Source: Neorhizobium sp. UBA3556
Lineage (GTDB): Bacteria; Pseudomonadota; Alphaproteobacteria; Rhizobiales; Rhizobiaceae
Reading direction: 5' to 3'
Length of the DNA: 64,000 bases
Assembly: GCA_002376235.1 (NCBI GenBank)
Contig: DFNX01000013.1
Span: forward strand, 1-64,000
Part shown: positions 25,235 through 33,528 of the stretch, in pieces
Numbering within the stretch: position 1 is the first letter of the stretch
Layout of the letters: every line of letters begins with the position of its first letter
Program-made: the position numbers and the translations under genes
Notes under the pieces: generated by a model
Seen by the model: the letters and a program-made list of their open reading frames with translations, nothing else
What the model was told of the DNA's origin: nothing
Database searches by the model: none

Positions 25235-26101
25235 TCACCATTTTAAGCCATTTAGGAACCGCCTGATGATAGGCACAACTTCATCAAGGTTCGTCTCCAG
25301 TAGCCAGTGACCACCATCCAAAAGGTGCAGTTCAGCGTCGGGCAAATCGCGGAGATAGGCCCGAGCCGACTTCTCCGGCATGTAGTGATCTTGAGGTCCC
25401 CAAATGATGATCGTTGGTGGGCGATATTTTCTCAAGTAACTGCGATGTGCGGGAAACCAGCGACGATTTTCTTTCAGATCGGACAGAAGCTGCGCTGCCA
25501 TGTCCCTTCGTGTCTCTGTCGTGAGCCCGGCATGCAACTTCCAAAGATCGGGAGAAATAAGCGGTACCAGATCAGGACGGACGTCATTCAGGAATTCCTC
25601 CCGAAAATTTTCCTCCGTCACGGCCTTACGAAGCTCTGCCCGCATCTCATCGTCCGGCAAGCACCAGAATTTTTCGATGTCGGCATATTTTGGCCCCAAC
25701 GCGTCCTCGTAAGGAATATCGCCGTTTTGGATGATTTGGCCAACAATCCGTTCTGGCTTCATGATTGAGAGCCTTGCTCCTATCGGTGAGCCAAAGTCGT
25801 GTAGATAGATCACGAATCGATCCAATTTGATGGCCTCGACGAATGTATCGAGCCACTTAGCAAGACCATCAAATGTGTAGGGAAATCCAGAGGGGCCTTC
25901 GCTGTATCCAAAACCGGGGTAATCCGGCGCAATAAGCCGCCAATTGTCTGCTAACTCCGGCATCAGATTTCGGAATTCGAAAGACGAGCATGGGTAGCCA
26001 TGCGGCAACAGTAGGACTGGGGCATCTGGTGGACCGGACTCGCGATAGAACGTGTCCACACCGCCTGCTGAGACCCTGCAATGCTTGATATGTCTGCTCA
26101 A
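25235..26101 (-). CDS. Alpha/beta hydrolase, epoxide hydrolase / haloalkane dehalogenase-like
   Basis: Hydrolase of 288 aa. The oxyanion motif is HGYPCSSF, the nucleophile elbow YLHDFGSPIGARL carries Asp in place of Ser, and the catalytic His lies in LDGGHWLLET. An Asp nucleophile indicates epoxide hydrolase or dehalogenase chemistry and not esterase activity. The gene and its flanks are visibly more A/T-rich with codons unlike the neighbours, suggesting horizontal acquisition. Monocistronic; substrate unknown. Confidence 0.82.
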   Translation of the reverse strand: MSRHIKHCRVSAGGVDTFYRESGPPDAPVLLLPHGYPCSSFEFRNLMPELADNWRLIAPDYPGFGYSEGPSGFPYTFDGLAKWLDTFVEAIKLDRFVIYLHDFGSPIGARLSIMKPERIVGQIIQNGDIPYEDALGPKYADIEKFWCLPDDEMRAELRKAVTEENFREEFLNDVRPDLVPLISPDLWKLHAGLTTETRRDMAAQLLSDLKENRRWFPAHRSYLRKYRPPTIIIWGPQDHYMPEKSARAYLRDLPDAELHLLDGGHWLLETNLDEVVPIIRRFLNGLKW

Positions 26102-26225
26102 CTCGTATCCTCCTAATTAAGCCCAAGCGCATAAAATGGGAATGGTTCCAGGGAATGGCACTTGAGCGGTTTGGATGACCGCAATCGGCGCAGAGCAGAC
26201 TGACCGTTCAAACTTTTCGCCTAGA

Positions 26226-26278
26226 TGTAAGGCAAGCTTGACATTCCGATCGTCTCTCGATGTAAAGGATGCTTTACA
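26226..26278 (+). promoter_or_regulatory. Sigma-70-type promoter overlapped by two related operator palindromes
   Basis: A -35 TTGACA (26238-26243) is spaced 17 nt from a -10-like TGTAAA (26261-26266). Two 18-bp related elements, TGTAAGGCAAGCTTGACA (26226-26243) and the perfect palindrome TGTAAAG-GATG-CTTTACA (26261-26278), start 35 bp apart, cover the -35 and -10 respectively, and share 13 of 18 positions. This is a classic repressor arrangement, most simply for the XRE protein of this operon. Confidence 0.65.
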
Positions 26279-26288
26279 GGAGCAAAAT

Positions 26289-26666
26289 ATGAACAGACGT
26301 CGTTTCATTGTCGAATTTAGCGCGAGCATGGTGGCCTATATGGTCGTGCTGGTTGGATCAGTTTGGGTTCTCAATCTCGGGGCGATCGAGGGGGGCTGGA
26401 AAACGCTCGTGGCATTGATGCCCATGTTGCCGGGGGCAGCAGTAGCGTTGTCCGTCATGCGGCAGGTGAGATCGTCGGATGAGCTTCAGCACCGAATCCA
26501 GCTCGAAGCACTGTCATTGGCCTTTGCCGGAACTGCGCTTGCGACCTTCAGCTATGGGTTCCTTGAAAATGTCGGCTATCCGAAGCTTTCGATGTTTTTC
26601 GTCTGGCCGTTGATGGCGGTGCTTTGGATCATTGGCGGCCTGATCAGCGGTCGTCGCTTTCGATGA
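26289..26666 (+). CDS. Four-helix integral membrane protein paired with an XRE regulator
   Basis: Membrane protein of 125 aa with four predicted transmembrane helices (about residues 9-30, 38-56, 72-92, 98-118), no signal peptide and a charged loop RQVRSSDELQHRIQLE. AGGAG lies 7 nt before ATG 26289. The downstream XRE gene overlaps its stop codon (ATGA). Small membrane proteins with HTH partners of this layout occur widely, but I know of no established function. It is probably repressed by its partner through the palindromes upstream. Confidence 0.78.
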   Translation: MNRRRFIVEFSASMVAYMVVLVGSVWVLNLGAIEGGWKTLVALMPMLPGAAVALSVMRQVRSSDELQHRIQLEALSLAFAGTALATFSYGFLENVGYPKLSMFFVWPLMAVLWIIGGLISGRRFR

Positions 26667-26851
26667 AGAACAGGTTGAAAGCACTTCGCATCGAGAAAGG
26701 CTGGTCGCAAAGCGAGCTTGCGGCCCGGCTTTCCGTGTCGCGGCAGACGGTCAACGCGATCGAAAACGAGCGTTATGATCCGAGTCTGCCGCTGGCATTT
26801 GCCATTGCCCGCGTGCTGGAACGCAGGATCGAGGATATTTTCGAAGAGTGA
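26663..26851 (+). CDS. Small XRE-family (Cro/CI, YgzD-like) transcriptional regulator
   Basis: DNA-binding protein of 62 aa that is essentially only an HTH_3 domain: MKNRLKALRIEKGWSQSELA, then RLSVSRQTVNAIENERYDPS and the C-terminal ARVLERRIEDIFEE. The length and the ending are typical of the YgzD-like subgroup. It overlaps the preceding membrane-protein gene by 4 nt, so the pair is co-translated. Likely autoregulator of the pair. Confidence 0.9.
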   Translation: MKNRLKALRIEKGWSQSELAARLSVSRQTVNAIENERYDPSLPLAFAIARVLERRIEDIFEE

Positions 26852-26869
26852 ACCGGGCGGCGTCAGGCG

Positions 26870-27952
26870 TTAACGCCTTCTATCCGCCGCCAGGATTTCG
26901 CGGGCTATCTGGTCGAGCGGCACGATGCGATCGACGCCGCCATGGGCGATGGCTTCCTTCGGCATGCCGAACACGACCGAGCTTGCCTCGTCCTGCGCCA
27001 CCGTGAATGCGCCAGCCTGATGCATTTCGTTCATGCCGCGCGCGCCATCGTCACCCATGCCGGTCATGATAACGCCCATTGCGTTGGCACCGGCGGAACG
27101 TGCGGCGGAGCGGAACAACACGTCGACCGAAGGCCGGTGCCGGCTGACCAGCGGACCTTCCCGCACCGAAACCTCGTAGCGTGCGCCGCGGCGCTCGAGC
27201 AGCATATGCTTGTCGCCCGGCGCGATCAGTACATGGCCGCGCAGCACGGGATCGCCGTTGACGGCTTCCTTCACCTCGACTTCGCAGAGACTGTTCAGGC
27301 GCTTGGCAAAGGCGGCGGTAAACTTTTCCGGCATGTGCTGGACGATGACGATTCCCGGAGAATTGGCCGGAAGCGCTTCCAGAAGCTCGCGCAGAGCCTC
27401 GGTGCCGCCGGTGGATGCGCCGACGCAGACGACCATTTCCGTCGTTTTCGCCATCGCGCCGATCTTCGGCGGCGGTAGTACGGCATCGGCCGTCAGCTTG
27501 CCCTGAACCGGCCGTTCCCTGAGCCTGCTTGCCCGCAGCTTGGAAACGCTGGCGCGCGCCGCCCCTTTAACCGTCTGGCGGATCTGCTCGGCATGTTCGG
27601 CCAGATGGTCGGCTGCCCCGATCCGAGGTTTGAGGATGATATCGACGGCACCGGCTTCCAGCGCCTGCATCAGCGTTTCCGAGCCGGTTTCGGTGAGCGA
27701 CGAGCACATCACGACCGGGATCGGATGCTGCGACATCAGCTTGCGCAAAAAGGTGATGCCGTCCATCTGCGGCATCTCGACATCGAGCGTGATGACGTCC
27801 GGTATCTCGTCGCGCAGCTTTTTGGCAGCCATGAACGGGTCGTTGGCGACCCCCATGATCTCGATATCCGGGTCTTCCGACAAAAGCGTCGAGAGCGTCT
27901 GCCGCACGCTCGCCGAATCGTCGACGATCAGGACACGAATTTTGCCGCCCAT
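26870..27952 (-). CDS. cheB: Chemotaxis response regulator protein-glutamate methylesterase CheB
   Basis: Demethylates or deamidates chemoreceptors. The 360-aa protein has an N-terminal receiver domain (Asp11, Asp12, phospho-acceptor Asp57, Lys108) and a C-terminal methylesterase domain with catalytic Ser180 (GASTGG), His206 (QHMPEKF) and Asp301 (TGMGDDG). It is the last gene of the chemosensory operon, 6 nt after cheR. Convergent with the XRE gene. Confidence 0.96.
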   Translation of the reverse strand: MGGKIRVLIVDDSASVRQTLSTLLSEDPDIEIMGVANDPFMAAKKLRDEIPDVITLDVEMPQMDGITFLRKLMSQHPIPVVMCSSLTETGSETLMQALEAGAVDIILKPRIGAADHLAEHAEQIRQTVKGAARASVSKLRASRLRERPVQGKLTADAVLPPPKIGAMAKTTEMVVCVGASTGGTEALRELLEALPANSPGIVIVQHMPEKFTAAFAKRLNSLCEVEVKEAVNGDPVLRGHVLIAPGDKHMLLERRGARYEVSVREGPLVSRHRPSVDVLFRSAARSAGANAMGVIMTGMGDDGARGMNEMHQAGAFTVAQDEASSVVFGMPKEAIAHGGVDRIVPLDQIAREILAADRRR

Positions 27953-27958
27953 GATTGG

Positions 27959-28831
27959 TTATATCCGCTTGAAGATTGTGTTGGCGACCTGCCGGATCGG
28001 CAGATCGAAGCCGCTGACGGTTTCCGAGTGGCCGATGAACAGGTAGCCGCCGGGGGCCAGATTGTTGCAAAGCCGTGTCAGAACTTGGCTCTGGGTCTGC
28101 TTGTCGAAGTAGATCAGCACGTTACGGCAAAAGATGATGTGCATCGGATCGCCGATCGGATATTTCGCATCCATCAGGTTCATCCGCGCAAACCCCACCT
28201 TCTGGCGCAGCGCAGGCGCGACCCGCATTTCCTGTCGATGTGCGTTTGTTGCCCGCATGACATAGCGGCGCATCATCTCGGGCGGCACGGGTGCCATAAT
28301 GTCGGATGAATAGATACCCTTCTGCGCCTTCTGCAGGACATCGGTGGAAAGGTCCGTCGCCAGGATGAAATAGTCCCGATCCGGCGCCTGCGATTGCAGG
28401 TAATCGGACATCACCATGGCGAGCGTATAGGGTTCGGCCCCAGTCGAGCAGGCAGAGCTCCAGATCCGCAGACGGCGGTCGGAAAACTGCCGCAGAATAT
28501 CGGCGAGCGCTACATCCCGCATGTAATCGAAATGCTTAGGCTCGCGGAAGAAGTCTGTCTTGTTGGTGGTGACCACATCGATCAGGTAGACGGACTCATG
28601 CTCGATGCCGCCCTGATTGAACAGATAGTCGCAATAGTCATCGAAAGTGGCGATGCCAGTTACCCGCAACCGGCGGCGAAGCCGACCTTCGAGCATGGTG
28701 GATTTGCTCAGCGGCATCTTGATGCCGCTGTAGCTGTAGATGAATTTCGACAGCGCTTCGAAATTGCGCTTGCTGAGTCTGTCATCCAGCGGCTGGGTTT
28801 TCAATGCTACGCTCACATCAAATCCCGTCAT
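27959..28831 (-). CDS. cheR: Chemotaxis protein methyltransferase CheR
   Basis: SAM-dependent methyltransferase that methylates receptor glutamates. The 290-aa protein has the CheR N-terminal helical domain and the catalytic domain, with TNKTDFFREPKHFDYM, the SAM loop IWSSACSTGAEPYTLAM and the IIFCRNVLIYFD motif. No TPR extension. Overlaps the preceding cheW by 4 nt. Confidence 0.96.
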   Translation of the reverse strand: MTGFDVSVALKTQPLDDRLSKRNFEALSKFIYSYSGIKMPLSKSTMLEGRLRRRLRVTGIATFDDYCDYLFNQGGIEHESVYLIDVVTTNKTDFFREPKHFDYMRDVALADILRQFSDRRLRIWSSACSTGAEPYTLAMVMSDYLQSQAPDRDYFILATDLSTDVLQKAQKGIYSSDIMAPVPPEMMRRYVMRATNAHRQEMRVAPALRQKVGFARMNLMDAKYPIGDPMHIIFCRNVLIYFDKQTQSQVLTRLCNNLAPGGYLFIGHSETVSGFDLPIRQVANTIFKRI

Positions 28832-29316
28832 GCGACCTGAGAGGTGGGCGCGACGCCGGCGAGTACCGGGCCGGTATCGGAAAACAGCCGGGCAAGATCG
28901 ATGATGACGACAAAGCCGCCATCCTTGCGCACCACGCCGGCGATATAGTCCGATCGCCAGCGAATGCCGATATCCGGCGCGTCTTCGATCTGCTCGGCCC
29001 GGAACGGCACGACTTCATAGACGCGATCGGCAACCAGGCCAAGTGCCAGAACCTTGTCGCCGATCGGTACGTCGAGAACCAGCATGCGCGTATGCGGTGT
29101 CCTGGCGGTCGGGCTCATGCCGAGCCTGATGCGAAGATCGATGATCGGCACGCCCTGTCCGCGCACATCGCGCAGGCCAAGGAGATAGTCCGGCCCGTGC
29201 GGGATCTTGAAGGCGTCCTCATGGTCGAGGATTTCCCGCACCACCTCGACAGGCACGGCGAAGATTTCTTCGCCGAGACTGAAGGTTACGAACTGGGATT
29301 CGGATGATGCGGCCAT
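28828..29316 (-). CDS. cheW: Chemotaxis adaptor CheW (second copy)
   Basis: SH3-like coupling protein of 162 aa that links receptors to CheA. Typical motifs are VTFSLGEEIFAVPVEVVREIL, GLRDVRGQGVPIIDLR and DRVYEVVPFRAEQIE. It lies 3 nt after the first-listed receptor gene and overlaps cheR. The operon has another cheW between cheA and the receptors, so the two may form distinct array contacts. Confidence 0.95.
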   Translation of the reverse strand: MAASSESQFVTFSLGEEIFAVPVEVVREILDHEDAFKIPHGPDYLLGLRDVRGQGVPIIDLRIRLGMSPTARTPHTRMLVLDVPIGDKVLALGLVADRVYEVVPFRAEQIEDAPDIGIRWRSDYIAGVVRKDGGFVVIIDLARLFSDTGPVLAGVAPTSQVA

Positions 29317-29319
29317 GGT

Positions 29320-31128
29320 TTAAGCGCTTTCCCGGAAATCGGCGTCGTCAGAGTCCGGTCCACCCATCGACATGTCGAGGGCAAATCCCTTGGCGCGCGC
29401 CTGCTGCGACTTGATGTTATTGGCCGATGCCGCGCTGCTGCGTGGAGCCTGCGGAGCCGGCTTGTAGACCGGTGCCTTGGCAGTCGGTGCCGCGCGGTTG
29501 AGGGTGCTGGCCTGATCGACCTTGAAGAAGGAGATCGATGCCTGCAGTTCCTCGGCCTGGGCGGCGAGTTCTTCCGACGTGGAAGACATTTCTTCCGACG
29601 AACCGGCATTCTGCTGGGTGACCTGGTCGAGCTGCTGGATGGCTTCGTTGATCTGCGAAGCGCCGATATCCTGCTCGCGGCAGGCGGCGGAGATTTCCGA
29701 AACCAGTTCGGCGGTCTTGTGGATTGCAGGCACCAGCTTGTTCAGCATGTCGCCGGCCTCGGCAGCCGTCTGCACGGTTTCGCCAGACAGCGAGCTGATC
29801 TCGGCGGCTGCGGCTTGGCTACGCTCGGCAAGCTTGCGGACTTCAGAGGCGACGACGGCAAACCCCTTGCCGTGTTCGCCGGCACGCGCGGCCTCGACGG
29901 CGGCGTTGAGCGCCAGAAGATCGGTCTGGCGGGCGATTTCCTGGACGATCGAGATTTTCTCGGCAATCGTGCGCATCGCGCCGACGCCACGGGCAACCGC
30001 TTCGCCGGATGCTTCGGCATCCTTGGACGACTGGCGGGCGATCTTCTCGGTCTGGGCGGCGTTATCGGCGTTCTGCTTGATGTTGGCGGCCATCTGCTCC
30101 ATCGAAGCGGAAGCTTCTTCTGCGGACGATGCCTGCTCGGTCGCGCCCTGCGAAAGCTGCTCGGAGCTGGAGGACAGTTCCTGGCTGCCCGACGAGACGT
30201 TGTCGGCGGCGGCAAGCGCATCCGCCACGACGCCGCGCAGGCGCTGGACCATGCTTTCCAGAGCGATGCCCAGCGTATCCTTGTCGGAGAGCGGCTTCGG
30301 CGTCACGGCAAGGTTGCCGTTGGCAATCTGGTCGGCGATGTCGGCAGTATTGCGCAGGTTTGCGGTCATCACATTGATGGTGTTGACCAGATCACGGATC
30401 TCGTCATTCGACTTGATCTGGACGTCCTGGTTGAGGTCGCCGATCGAAACGGCTTCGGCAACGCCCATGATCTTGCGCAGGCCATTGCTGATGCTGAGCG
30501 CGATCCACAGGGCCGCGACGATTGCGATGAGCAGCGCGATCGCGGCCAGGCCGATAATGAAATTGCGGGTCGTTGTGTACTGATCGTTGGTGTGGAGATC
30601 GGCCTGATACATGGCTTCGCGGCTTGAATCCGCACGGGCATTCGCCATATCTTCGATTGCGTCGACCGTTGAACGGCCTTCCGTGGTCGCCAGACGAACT
30701 GCGTCAGCGCCATTTCCGGCCTTAGCCAGGTCACGGATTCTGTTGTCGATGGCGAACAGCTTGTCGCCGAGATCACTCACATCCTGCCAGGACTTGCGGC
30801 CCAAGTCGGAGGTCTGAGCCGATATCAGCCATGAAATCTCTTCCTTGAACTTCTGGCGGTTGGTATCGCTGGCCTTGATATAGCTATCGATATCGGTCGA
30901 GTTGGTGGCGGTTGCTATGTTCATCTGGGCGCGGACGATCCGCAGCTGCAGCGTGCTGACATTCTGAGCATGCTCAAGCCGCTTGGCAGGACCTGCAATG
31001 AGTTCGGAGATGGCGGTGTTGAGGTTGGAAAGGCTGAAGATGCCGTATCCGGCAGTCAATGCCAGAAGTACGATCATCAGCCCGAAAGACATTGCCAGCT
31101 TAAGTTTGATGGTAAAACGCAAGTTCAT
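29320..31128 (-). CDS. Methyl-accepting chemotaxis protein (membrane receptor 1)
   Basis: Chemoreceptor of 602 aa. TM1 (about residues 8-30) and TM2 (about 185-208, IGLAAIALLIAIVAALWIAL) flank a four-helix-bundle-type periplasmic domain. A HAMP domain and a long signalling coiled coil follow, with the conserved hairpin tip QTDLLALNAAVEAARAGEHG. The tail is Pro/Ala-rich and ends KGFALDMSMGGPDSDD...FRESA, shared with the neighbouring receptor. ATG 31128 with GGGA upstream is chosen; the frame opens 25 codons earlier without support. Ligand unknown. Confidence 0.93.
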   Translation of the reverse strand: MNLRFTIKLKLAMSFGLMIVLLALTAGYGIFSLSNLNTAISELIAGPAKRLEHAQNVSTLQLRIVRAQMNIATATNSTDIDSYIKASDTNRQKFKEEISWLISAQTSDLGRKSWQDVSDLGDKLFAIDNRIRDLAKAGNGADAVRLATTEGRSTVDAIEDMANARADSSREAMYQADLHTNDQYTTTRNFIIGLAAIALLIAIVAALWIALSISNGLRKIMGVAEAVSIGDLNQDVQIKSNDEIRDLVNTINVMTANLRNTADIADQIANGNLAVTPKPLSDKDTLGIALESMVQRLRGVVADALAAADNVSSGSQELSSSSEQLSQGATEQASSAEEASASMEQMAANIKQNADNAAQTEKIARQSSKDAEASGEAVARGVGAMRTIAEKISIVQEIARQTDLLALNAAVEAARAGEHGKGFAVVASEVRKLAERSQAAAAEISSLSGETVQTAAEAGDMLNKLVPAIHKTAELVSEISAACREQDIGASQINEAIQQLDQVTQQNAGSSEEMSSTSEELAAQAEELQASISFFKVDQASTLNRAAPTAKAPVYKPAPQAPRSSAASANNIKSQQARAKGFALDMSMGGPDSDDADFRESA

Positions 31129-31264
31129 ATCCCGAGATGCATGAGGGCGACGTAAAGCTTTCATCCTCAAGGGTGAAAGCCGAATGGATAGGTATTCGAG
31201 CAAGACATTCGCCCCGGGACCTGACTAAGAACCGGCCTGACGTCGACGCATACACACGGCGGCG

Positions 31265-31294
31265 GTGGTCCGGGCCACCAAGGCAGCCCGGACC
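31265..31294 (-). promoter_or_regulatory. Stem-loop between the two receptor genes
   Basis: Perfect 10-bp stem TGGTCCGGGC / GCCCGGACCA with a 10-nt loop, 12 nt after the stop of the upstream receptor gene. No T-run follows on the minus strand, so it is more likely an mRNA-processing or stabilising hairpin, or partial attenuator, than a strong terminator. Confidence 0.55.
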
Positions 31295-31305
31295 AGCTAT
31301 TTGTA

Positions 31306-32988
31306 TCAAGCGCTTTCGCGAAAATGCTGGTCGTCCGAGTCTGGGCCGCCCATCGACATGTCGAGGGCAAAACCCTTGGCCTTGGCCTGTTGCGCATGAA
31401 CCGAATGGCCCGACTGGGCCGGGGCTCTGTGAGCCGGCTTTGCCACAGCGCGTGGAGCGGGCGCGGAAGAGCGGCGCGGCGCCGGCTTTGCGCCAGCCTG
31501 ATCGACGCGGAAGAACGCGATCGATGCCTGAAGCTCTTCCGCCTGGGAGGCAAGCTCCTCGGAGGTTGCCGACATCTCTTCCGAAGCGCCGGCATTCTGC
31601 TGGGTTACCTTGTCGAGCTGTTGGATCGCTTCGTTGATCTGCGAGGCGCCGATATCCTGTTCGCGGCAGGCAGCGGAGATCTCAGACACCAGTTCGGCGG
31701 TCTTCTGAATGTCCGGCACCAGACGGTTCAGCATTTCGCCGGCTTCGGTTGCGACCTGGACGGTATCACCCGAAAGCGCGCTGATTTCGGCGGCTGCCGC
31801 CTGGGAGCGCTCTGCAAGCTTGCGGACTTCCGAGGCGACGACGGCAAAGCCCTTGCCGTGTTCGCCGGCACGCGCAGCCTCGACGGCAGCGTTTAAGGCG
31901 AGGAGATCGGTCTGGCGTGCGATTTCCTGCACGATCGAAATCTTCTCGGCGATCGTCCGCATGGCGCCGACGGCACGGTTTACGGCCTGGCCGGAAAGCT
32001 CGGCATCCTTCGAGGACTGCCGGGCGATCTTTTCCGTCTGGGCGGCATTATCGGCATTCTGCTTGATATTGGCGGCCATCTCTTCCATCGAGGCGGAAGC
32101 CTCTTCGGCAGAGGATGCCTGTTCGGTTGCGCCTTGAGAAAGCTGTTCGGAGCTTGCGGAAAGCTCCTGGCTGCCGGAAGAAACATTGTCGGAAGCCGAA
32201 AGGGCGTCGCCGACCACACCGCGCAGGCGCTCGATCATGGTGTTGACATAGGTGAGCAGGTCGCCGATCTCGTCCTTACTTGAAATTGTCGCAAAGCGGG
32301 TAAGATCACCTTCCGCGACGTTCTGGACGGCGCTGACCGCATTGCGCAGGCCCTTGTTGATGCTCATTGCGATCCACAATGCGGCGAGCGAGGCGATGAG
32401 GAAGGCCGCGGCCGCGACCGAGATCATGATCATCCGTGTCTGAGCGTAATCGATATCGGCTTGTTCGTCTGCAGCCTGAAGGCGGCTCTCTTCAAGCTTA
32501 ATGACTTCGTTCAGTAGCGGGTCGATCTGATTGATGACGGCCCGTGCCTCATTGCTTGAAATCTGGTTGGCGCCGACACTATCACCGGCAAGCATCAGAG
32601 TGCGTATGAGATCATCCTGTTTGCGAAATTCGGCGGTCAGGCCGGCGAGCTTGTCCCAGTAGACCTTGCCCTGCTCGGTCGCGCGCGCCAGAACCATCTG
32701 GAAGGTCTCGTCATATGTCTTGCGCGCTGCGTCGTTGCTCTCAATATATCGGTGCATCTCGGCCTGGCTGGAGGCGAGCAGCAGGTTCTTCTGCTGCCGC
32801 AGCTGCTGAAGCTGTTCGGCATTGAGAGTCTGGGTCAGCTTAAGGCGTGTCGCCGGTCCCTGAATGACCTGTTCCAGAGTGTTGTTCAGATTGCCGAGAC
32901 TGAAGACGCCGTAGCCGGCGGTGATCATCAGCATCAGGATGATGAAGCCGAAGGCCGAAGCAAGCTTGAGCTTGATCGAGGCACGCAT
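31306..32988 (-). CDS. Methyl-accepting chemotaxis protein (membrane receptor 2)
   Basis: Chemoreceptor of 560 aa. TM1 (about 8-30), a four-helix-bundle sensor domain, TM2 (about 190-212), HAMP and the MCP signalling domain with QTDLLALNAAVEAARAGEHG. The cytoplasmic part is almost identical to that of the downstream receptor, whereas the sensor domains differ. The C-terminal tail also ends KGFALDMSMGGPDSDD..FRESA. It is a tandem paralogue, probably with a different ligand but signalling to the same CheA. Confidence 0.94.
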   Translation of the reverse strand: MRASIKLKLASAFGFIILMLMITAGYGVFSLGNLNNTLEQVIQGPATRLKLTQTLNAEQLQQLRQQKNLLLASSQAEMHRYIESNDAARKTYDETFQMVLARATEQGKVYWDKLAGLTAEFRKQDDLIRTLMLAGDSVGANQISSNEARAVINQIDPLLNEVIKLEESRLQAADEQADIDYAQTRMIMISVAAAAFLIASLAALWIAMSINKGLRNAVSAVQNVAEGDLTRFATISSKDEIGDLLTYVNTMIERLRGVVGDALSASDNVSSGSQELSASSEQLSQGATEQASSAEEASASMEEMAANIKQNADNAAQTEKIARQSSKDAELSGQAVNRAVGAMRTIAEKISIVQEIARQTDLLALNAAVEAARAGEHGKGFAVVASEVRKLAERSQAAAAEISALSGDTVQVATEAGEMLNRLVPDIQKTAELVSEISAACREQDIGASQINEAIQQLDKVTQQNAGASEEMSATSEELASQAEELQASIAFFRVDQAGAKPAPRRSSAPAPRAVAKPAHRAPAQSGHSVHAQQAKAKGFALDMSMGGPDSDDQHFRESA

Positions 32989-33012
32989 GTGTTTATCTCC
33001 GTCAGAATATGG

Positions 33013-33528
33013 TCAACCGTGGGCGGCTGCGGTTGCTGAATGTTCGTGTCTTGCTGAAAAAATGACCTGCAGATTGGGAAGGATGATGAATTCGCTTCCC
33101 CGCTTGACCAGGCAGTTGATGAAATCCGGGCGCCAGCGCATGCCAACGCTCGGCGGCGGTTCGCAGGCGGATTTGAGAAGAGTCGTTACTTCATTCACCT
33201 TGTCGGTGCGGATCCCGGCAAGCACCGGCTCCCCGTCGATTTCGATCTCGATGACGATGATCCGGCTGTCGATCGTCGGCTTCGTCGCCTCCATACCGAA
33301 GGCAAGTTTTATATCCGCAAGCGGAATGACCTTGCCGCGGAAGTTGATGACGCTGCCGACAAAAGCCTTTGCGCCCGGAACGCTGGTTTCCGGCAGAAGA
33401 TCCAGGATTTCCTGAACGATGAAGGCTTCGAGTGCAAAGGTTTCGCCGGCGATCTCGAAGGTCAACACCTCCAGTTCGTCGCGTCCTTCCCACAGGTCTT
33501 CCGAAAGTTTAGCTAGTGCCTGGTTCAT
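33013..33528 (-). CDS. cheW: Chemotaxis adaptor CheW (first copy)
   Basis: Coupling protein of 171 aa with ELEVLTFEIAGETFALEAFIVQEILDLLPET, VINFRGKVIPLADIKLAFGME and a GIRTDKVNEV block. The C-terminus carries an extra tail after the CheW fold (NLQVIFSARHEHSATAAAHG). It overlaps the cheA stop codon by 4 nt and precedes the two receptors. Confidence 0.94.
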   Translation of the reverse strand: MNQALAKLSEDLWEGRDELEVLTFEIAGETFALEAFIVQEILDLLPETSVPGAKAFVGSVINFRGKVIPLADIKLAFGMEATKPTIDSRIIVIEIEIDGEPVLAGIRTDKVNEVTTLLKSACEPPPSVGMRWRPDFINCLVKRGSEFIILPNLQVIFSARHEHSATAAAHG

